Below are positions 4,943 through 8,159 of a stretch of DNA of 8,159 bases, one piece after another. Within the stretch, counting starts at the first letter, position 1. Every line of letters begins with the position of its first letter. Under the pieces are notes generated by a model. It was not told the origin of the DNA and made no database searches. It saw only the letters and a list, made by a program, of their open reading frames with translations. The DNA comes from Nitrosopelagicus sp964511265 (GTDB lineage Archaea > Thermoproteota > Nitrososphaeria > Nitrososphaerales > Nitrosopumilaceae): positions 1 to 8,159 of the forward strand of contig CAZEES010000034.1 of assembly GCA_964511265.1 (NCBI GenBank), written 5' to 3'. The translations under genes were made by a program, and so were the position numbers.

Positions 4943-5101
4943 TTGGATTTATTCAAAAGAAAATCTAAAGACACAACAAACCTAATGTGTAAAATATGTG
5001 GCATGAAATTCTCTGAACCTGAAAGAACAATGAGACATATGATTAGAGCACATTCAAAACCACAAAAAAAGAAAAGGATGGGCAGTGGTAAATATAATTA
5101 A
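4943..5101 (+). CDS. Small C2H2 zinc-finger protein
   Basis: A 52-residue basic protein, MDLFKRKSKDTTNLMCKICG then MKFSEPERTMRHMIRAHSKP and QKKKRMGSGKYN. Residues 16-37 form one classical finger of the form C-x2-C-x12-H-x4-H (C16, C19, H32, H37), with the conserved aromatic F23 and hydrophobic M30 at core positions. Flanking lysine-rich arms would suit nucleic-acid binding. The TTG at 4943 is supported by the TATA box 28 bases upstream; the first in-frame ATG (4985) would leave only one residue before the first cysteine. It is transcribed after the initiator gene and toward DP1, with 31 bases between the two stops. The role is unknown; its place between initiator and polymerase genes suggests a DNA-linked function. 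Confidence 0.8.
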   Translation: MDLFKRKSKDTTNLMCKICGMKFSEPERTMRHMIRAHSKPQKKKRMGSGKYN

Positions 5102-5132
5102 AGGACCCACTATGAGTTCAAATCCACCGCAC

Positions 5133-6608
5133 TTAACTCAGTTTCTGGGGTTCAGTATATTTTGGTTCGATAAAATCTGATTCTTGAACACGAAAGTCCT
5201 TTTGAAAGACCTTCATTGTTTGTAGGTTTACTATAATGGCCATTCCTGGTGTAGGAGTAATCCCCACACTTTCCTGAAAATCAGTCTGTCTTTGCCATGC
5301 ACCAGAATTGATTATCAATACCCCTTTGTACATATCAAGACCTACAAAATGAACATGCCCAGAGTGGAAGATGTCTGGAACATCATCAATAACCATCATA
5401 TCTTCTGTTTCAGGCGCAATTGGGGTTCGACTTCCATAAATCGGACTCATATGTCTAGCCTTTAGAAAATGTCTCATTACAGCAGCTGGCTTGTCATAAC
5501 TAACTCCAGGTGTGGTTCTAACAACATCATCAATGGATTGACCATGATACATCAGGACCTTAACCCCATTTAGGGAGACCATGGATGGATTTCCTAACAT
5601 AAAGAAATTCTCTCTATCCCACAATTCAGAATTATACATCTTTGGAATTGCTGGTTGTGGAAGTGCCTTTCTTCCCGCATCATGATTACCAGATATGAGA
5701 AAGACTTTGATGTGTCTTGGAATCTTATCCAAAACTTCAAACGTCTTCTGTAGTTGAGCCTCAGTCGTTAATTGACTCAAAGTCTTATCCTGTCCTGGAA
5801 AAACACCAACTCCGTCAATCAAATCACCGCCTATTACAACAAATCTAATCTTTCTAGCAATTGGGTCTGCACTAGAAACCCAATTAATAAAATCTAATAA
5901 CTCATCTTCCATGAAAAACTTACTTCCAACGTGCAAATCTGATAGAAATACAGCATACGTCTCAGTCTTTGAGCGATTTGTGGTATGTTCTGGAATGTCT
6001 GGGAGGAGGATGTCTTTTGCAAAAAATCCCCCATTCTTGGCTGGAATTATTTTAAACATTGCAAACTGGTCCATTAGTAAAGTATCTGCAGCATCCTTCA
6101 ACTCGCCTTCAAACACCACTATTTCCATAGAGCTAGTAGGATCTTCAAGAGTGATTTTTGTGATGTTTCTATCAGATTTTCTATCAGAGACTAACCCCCA
6201 CACATACAGTTCATCATTGGTTTTTGTAACTGACTTGATAGATGCAATATCTCTAACCTTTTTTGACTCGGGTCTGTCTGACATTATCTGCTTTAATTTG
6301 TCAAATCTACTAGCAAACAATGCTCCATAGCCCTCAACCCCTTCAGCGGAGGTAATCTTTCCAGTCGGGTCTGATAAAATTTCGAATTCCGCCTGATGCT
6401 CTCCATCATCTTTTATTCCCAGATAAATCTCAAAATCCTCTTCGTTTATCAAAAAGACTTTCTGCTTGGTCTTTTCTTTAACAACATCCTTGATAATCTG
6501 ACCCAATTCTCTAACATCAATTTTATGCAAAATTTCCAGAGCATCTGGATGAATCTGGAATCCTTTATTCAAAGCATAACTAACAGCCAAAGAAATTTCT
6601 TTATCCAT
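5133..6608 (-). CDS. polB: DNA polymerase D small subunit DP1 (3'-5' exonuclease)
   Basis: This 491-residue subunit carries the proofreading nuclease of PolD and assembles with DP2 (gene at 1-203). The N-terminal helical region (about 1-50) resembles the domain that precedes the catalytic core in DP1. An OB-fold follows around 117-205 (KVRDIASIKSVTKTNDELYVWGLV...). The Mre11-like calcineurin phosphoesterase domain begins near 217, with metal-binding motifs SDLHVGS (223-229), GGDLIDG (260-266), SGNHD (306-310), MYHGQ (353-357) and SGHVH (416-420). All the expected Asp, Asn and His ligands are present, so the nuclease should be active. The end TEPQKLS is short and polar. ATG 6606-6608 fits a TATA-like element 19-29 bases upstream. 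It runs toward the origin and diverges from the membrane-protein gene. Confidence 0.97.
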   Translation of the reverse strand: MDKEISLAVSYALNKGFQIHPDALEILHKIDVRELGQIIKDVVKEKTKQKVFLINEEDFEIYLGIKDDGEHQAEFEILSDPTGKITSAEGVEGYGALFASRFDKLKQIMSDRPESKKVRDIASIKSVTKTNDELYVWGLVSDRKSDRNITKITLEDPTSSMEIVVFEGELKDAADTLLMDQFAMFKIIPAKNGGFFAKDILLPDIPEHTTNRSKTETYAVFLSDLHVGSKFFMEDELLDFINWVSSADPIARKIRFVVIGGDLIDGVGVFPGQDKTLSQLTTEAQLQKTFEVLDKIPRHIKVFLISGNHDAGRKALPQPAIPKMYNSELWDRENFFMLGNPSMVSLNGVKVLMYHGQSIDDVVRTTPGVSYDKPAAVMRHFLKARHMSPIYGSRTPIAPETEDMMVIDDVPDIFHSGHVHFVGLDMYKGVLIINSGAWQRQTDFQESVGITPTPGMAIIVNLQTMKVFQKDFRVQESDFIEPKYTEPQKLS

Positions 6609-6626
6609 TCCAAATAGTGATTAATG

Positions 6627-6637
6627 TTTTAATTAAA
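6627..6637 (-). promoter_or_regulatory. TATA-like element of DP1
   Basis: On the minus strand TTTAATTAAAA is centred about 24 bases upstream of the DP1 ATG. It suits a leaderless transcript and lies within the 67-base gap shared with the divergent membrane-protein gene. Confidence 0.45.
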
Positions 6638-6657
6638 TCTGTTTTACAACAAAACCT

Positions 6658-6666
6658 CAAATATAG
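6658..6666 (+). promoter_or_regulatory. TATA-like element of the membrane-protein gene
   Basis: The CAAATATAG stretch precedes three possible start codons (ATG at 6676, 6685 and 6694). The usual distance of about 26 bases puts the transcript start near 6688, favouring ATG 6694. Confidence 0.4.
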
Positions 6667-6675
6667 ATCGATTAA

Positions 6676-7221
6676 ATGTGCACCATGCTGACCATGAAAA
6701 GAATAATTTTATTTTTCATTTTTACAGCAATTTTTGCTGTAGTGTATGGTTCATCTGCCATACTAAGCGAGCCTACTGAAGCAGAAGTTCAAGAAGTAAT
6801 GGATTTTTTTGATTCTATAGTAGACACAATAGATGGAATTGGTATTTTTGTACATAATACGACAATTGCAATTCCAATGTTTATTCCGGGTTTTGGTGTT
6901 GCATGGGGATTATTCTCTGCATATTCAACTGGATTTGCATATTCTGCAATCGCAGCAGCCAATCCAGAGATAGCTCAACTAAATCCTCTTGCTGTACTCT
7001 TAACACCATTTGGTTTGATGGAGGTTGCCGCATATTCAATTGCCATGTCACGAAGTGCATTACTAGCAAAGAACGTAATTCAAAAAAACTGGAATTATAT
7101 CAAAAATGAAAGGCTCGTAATAGCAGTTGAAATTGGAATTGTTATTGGGCTTCTATTAGTTGGGGGAATAGTTGAGATGTGGATGATAGAGACAGCTCAA
7201 GGTATGGAAGGTATAGTATAA
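6676..7221 (+). CDS. Multi-pass membrane protein resembling SpoIIM/DUF95 family
   Basis: A membrane protein of 181 residues from the first ATG, or 175 if it starts at the third (6694, MKRIILFFIFTAIF). The later start gives a more natural lysine/arginine-led signal anchor and fits the TATA element. Segments: signal anchor (residues 8-24), an acidic extracytoplasmic stretch (30-58), then hydrophobic regions about 64-95 (IPMFIPGFGVAWGLFSAYSTGFAYSA), 103-124 (NPLAVLLTPFGLMEVAAYSIAM) and 147-169 (LVIAVEIGIVIGLLLVGGIVEMW). The glycine-rich FIPGFGVAWG and the P-x-G-x-x-E-x-x-A-[YF]-x-I-A pattern (111-123) resemble the SpoIIM/DUF95 membrane family. Its role in archaea is not known to me. A 46-residue zinc-ribbon gene follows 25 bases later. 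Confidence 0.75.
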   Translation: MCTMLTMKRIILFFIFTAIFAVVYGSSAILSEPTEAEVQEVMDFFDSIVDTIDGIGIFVHNTTIAIPMFIPGFGVAWGLFSAYSTGFAYSAIAAANPEIAQLNPLAVLLTPFGLMEVAAYSIAMSRSALLAKNVIQKNWNYIKNERLVIAVEIGIVIGLLLVGGIVEMWMIETAQGMEGIV

Positions 7222-7224
7222 AAC
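7216..7224 (+). promoter_or_regulatory. TATA box inside the end of the membrane-protein gene
   Basis: GTATAAAAC overlaps the upstream stop codon and is centred about 27 bases before ATG 7247. The zinc-ribbon gene can therefore have its own leaderless transcript even though it sits close behind its neighbour. Confidence 0.5.
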
Positions 7225-7246
7225 ACTCATTAGAAAAAGAATTGAT

Positions 7247-7387
7247 ATGTCAAGTATGAAATGTGTAACATGTGGAATTGGATTCTTTTCCCCAGATGGA
7301 AAAGACAAATGTTCCAAATGTAGAACAAACGAACCTCAGATGTCTGAGGGACATGATGGATGTGGTTGTGGACATGACCACCACTAA
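7247..7387 (+). CDS. Zinc-ribbon microprotein with His/Cys-rich tail
   Basis: A 46-residue protein, MSSMKCVTCGIGFFSPDGKD followed by KCSKCRTNEPQMSEGHDGCG and CGHDHH. Two CxxC knuckles (C6, C9 and C22, C25) separated by 12 residues make a typical zinc ribbon. The C-terminus HDGCGCGHDHH is rich in additional cysteine and histidine and could hold a second metal or act in metal storage or delivery. The length is far below usual annotation cut-offs. ATG 7247 is favoured by the TATA element 27 bases upstream; a second ATG at 7256 would remove three residues. It follows the SpoIIM-like gene with a 25-base gap. Its function is unknown: nucleic-acid binding through the ribbon and metal handling through the tail are both possible. 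Confidence 0.75.
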   Translation: MSSMKCVTCGIGFFSPDGKDKCSKCRTNEPQMSEGHDGCGCGHDHH

Positions 7388-7400
7388 ATTTTATTTTTCT
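7387..7400 (+). terminator. T-rich terminator after the zinc-ribbon gene
   Basis: Directly after the stop codon the plus strand reads ATTTTATTTTTCT, an oligo-T tract of the sort that ends archaeal transcripts. No stem is needed or seen. Confidence 0.45.
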
Positions 7401-7448
7401 ATAACCAAGTAACATTTTTACGCACAACAAAATTCATAAAATTCAACT

Positions 7449-8159
7449 TTGATACAAGATAAGGTTGTAGTAATTACTGGTGGTTCTAGCGGAATTGGCT
7501 ATTCAACTGCAAAAGCTCTTGCTAAAAAAGGAGCAAAAATAGTTGCTGGAGCAAGAAGATTAGATAGATTAGAAACTTTGAAAAAAGAAATTACCGATGA
7601 TGGCGGTGAAATTATTATCTGTGAAACAGACGTTACCAAAAAATCTGATTGTGATAATTTAGTTAAACAAGCAATTGACAAGTATGGAACCGTAGATGTT
7701 TTGATAAACAATGCAGGTTTAATGCCTCTTAGTTTTGTAAAATCTCTAAAAATAGATGAATGGGATAGAATGATAGATGTAAACATCAAAGGCGTACTCT
7801 ATTGTACTGCAGCAGTAGTTCCTACAATGATTGAGAAAAAATCAGGTCACATTGTAAACATTTCATCAGTCGCAGGAAGAGTTGTCTTCCCTGCAGGAAG
7901 TGTGTATTGTGCTACAAAACACGCAGTTACTGCATTTTCAGAAGGATTAAGACAAGAACTTAGTGTACGAAAAAATATTCGAATTACCAGTATTGAACCT
8001 GGGGTTGTACAAACCGAATTAACTAATACAATTACTGAAAAAGCTTTAGAGGCATTTGTTGAAAAGCATAAAGAAATGGAAGGATTAAAGGCCGAAGACA
8101 TCTCAAACGCAATCATTTTTGCAATTGATGCACCAAATCATGTTAATGTAAATGAAATT
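7449..8159 (+). CDS. Short-chain dehydrogenase/reductase (cut by window edge)
   Basis: A classical NAD(P)-dependent SDR with 237 codons visible and no stop before the edge; probably only 10-20 residues are missing. The Rossmann nucleotide-binding motif TGGSSGIG is at residues 10-17, followed by basic residues AGARRLDRL (33-41), which favour NADP(H). NNAG follows at about 87-90, N at 113 (VNIKG), the catalytic serine in ISSVAG (about 139-144), and YCATK (about 153-157) with catalytic Tyr and Lys. PGVVQTEL then marks the substrate loop. Together these resemble the YdfG/serine 3-dehydrogenase group of 3-hydroxy-acid or general carbonyl reductases; the substrate cannot be named. The start is TTG at 7449: an in-frame stop (TAA 7437-7439) lies just upstream and no ATG or GTG lies between. 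Confidence 0.92.
   Translation, partial: MIQDKVVVITGGSSGIGYSTAKALAKKGAKIVAGARRLDRLETLKKEITDDGGEIIICETDVTKKSDCDNLVKQAIDKYGTVDVLINNAGLMPLSFVKSLKIDEWDRMIDVNIKGVLYCTAAVVPTMIEKKSGHIVNISSVAGRVVFPAGSVYCATKHAVTAFSEGLRQELSVRKNIRITSIEPGVVQTELTNTITEKALEAFVEKHKEMEGLKAEDISNAIIFAIDAPNHVNVNEI

Noticed and set aside
5102..5132. tRNA-like T-arm sequence GAGTTCAAATCC between the zinc-finger and DP1 genes
   Set aside because: The TTCAAAT loop looks like a tRNA T loop, but the bases on either side (ATGAG and CCACC) do not pair and no D arm, anticodon arm or acceptor partner lies nearby, so a tRNA or tRNA remnant cannot be supported.
6881..7069. Open frames on other strands within the DP1, SpoIIM-like and dehydrogenase genes
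   Set aside because: They lie wholly inside well-supported genes, lack motifs and have low-complexity or unlikely composition.

Overview
The window looks like the replication-origin region of a marine-type ammonia-oxidising archaeon (Thaumarchaeota/Nitrososphaeria, Nitrosopumilus-like). The grounds are a low-GC genome that carries both subunits of archaeal family-D DNA polymerase (PolD), an Orc1/Cdc6 initiator, an archaeal lipid enzyme (geranylgeranylglyceryl phosphate synthase), several TTG starts, and TATA-like boxes 20-30 bases upstream of start codons, as expected for leaderless mRNAs. The exact species cannot be read from the window.

Left part (1-2661): the start of the PolD large subunit (DP2, cut by the window edge) and the upstream GGGP synthase gene form a leftward operon. 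Diverging from them, rightward, are four small genes: a possible HTH protein, a membrane-anchored winged-helix protein, an AbrB-like protein of 52 residues and a ribbon-helix-helix protein of 66 residues. The 52-residue gene is one of five coding regions here that are too short or truncated to stand out as open frames.

Centre (2664-4891): a leftward winged-helix gene, then about 470 bases without a recognised gene (3066-3536), then the orc1/cdc6 gene. This gap is the likely replication origin. It holds two exact 28-bp direct repeats whose core resembles the archaeal ORB/mini-ORB site (ACTGGAAATAAGGGGGT), a degenerate ORB in the opposite orientation, very AT-rich stretches, repeated TTGTTAAC boxes and flanking clusters of GATC. 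A 40-codon frame fills the orc1/cdc6 leader and overlaps its start as ATGA.

Right part (4892-8159): a 52-residue C2H2 zinc-finger gene lies between orc1/cdc6 and the leftward gene for the PolD small subunit DP1. A membrane protein resembling the SpoIIM/DUF95 family diverges from DP1. It is followed by a 46-residue zinc-ribbon protein with a His/Cys-rich tail and by a short-chain dehydrogenase cut by the right edge.

Taken together, initiator, origin and both halves of the replicative polymerase lie within about 6.6 kb. They are interspersed with at least five small proteins with DNA-binding folds or zinc fingers, several of which may serve in chromosome organisation or origin control. That last point is inference from location and fold only.
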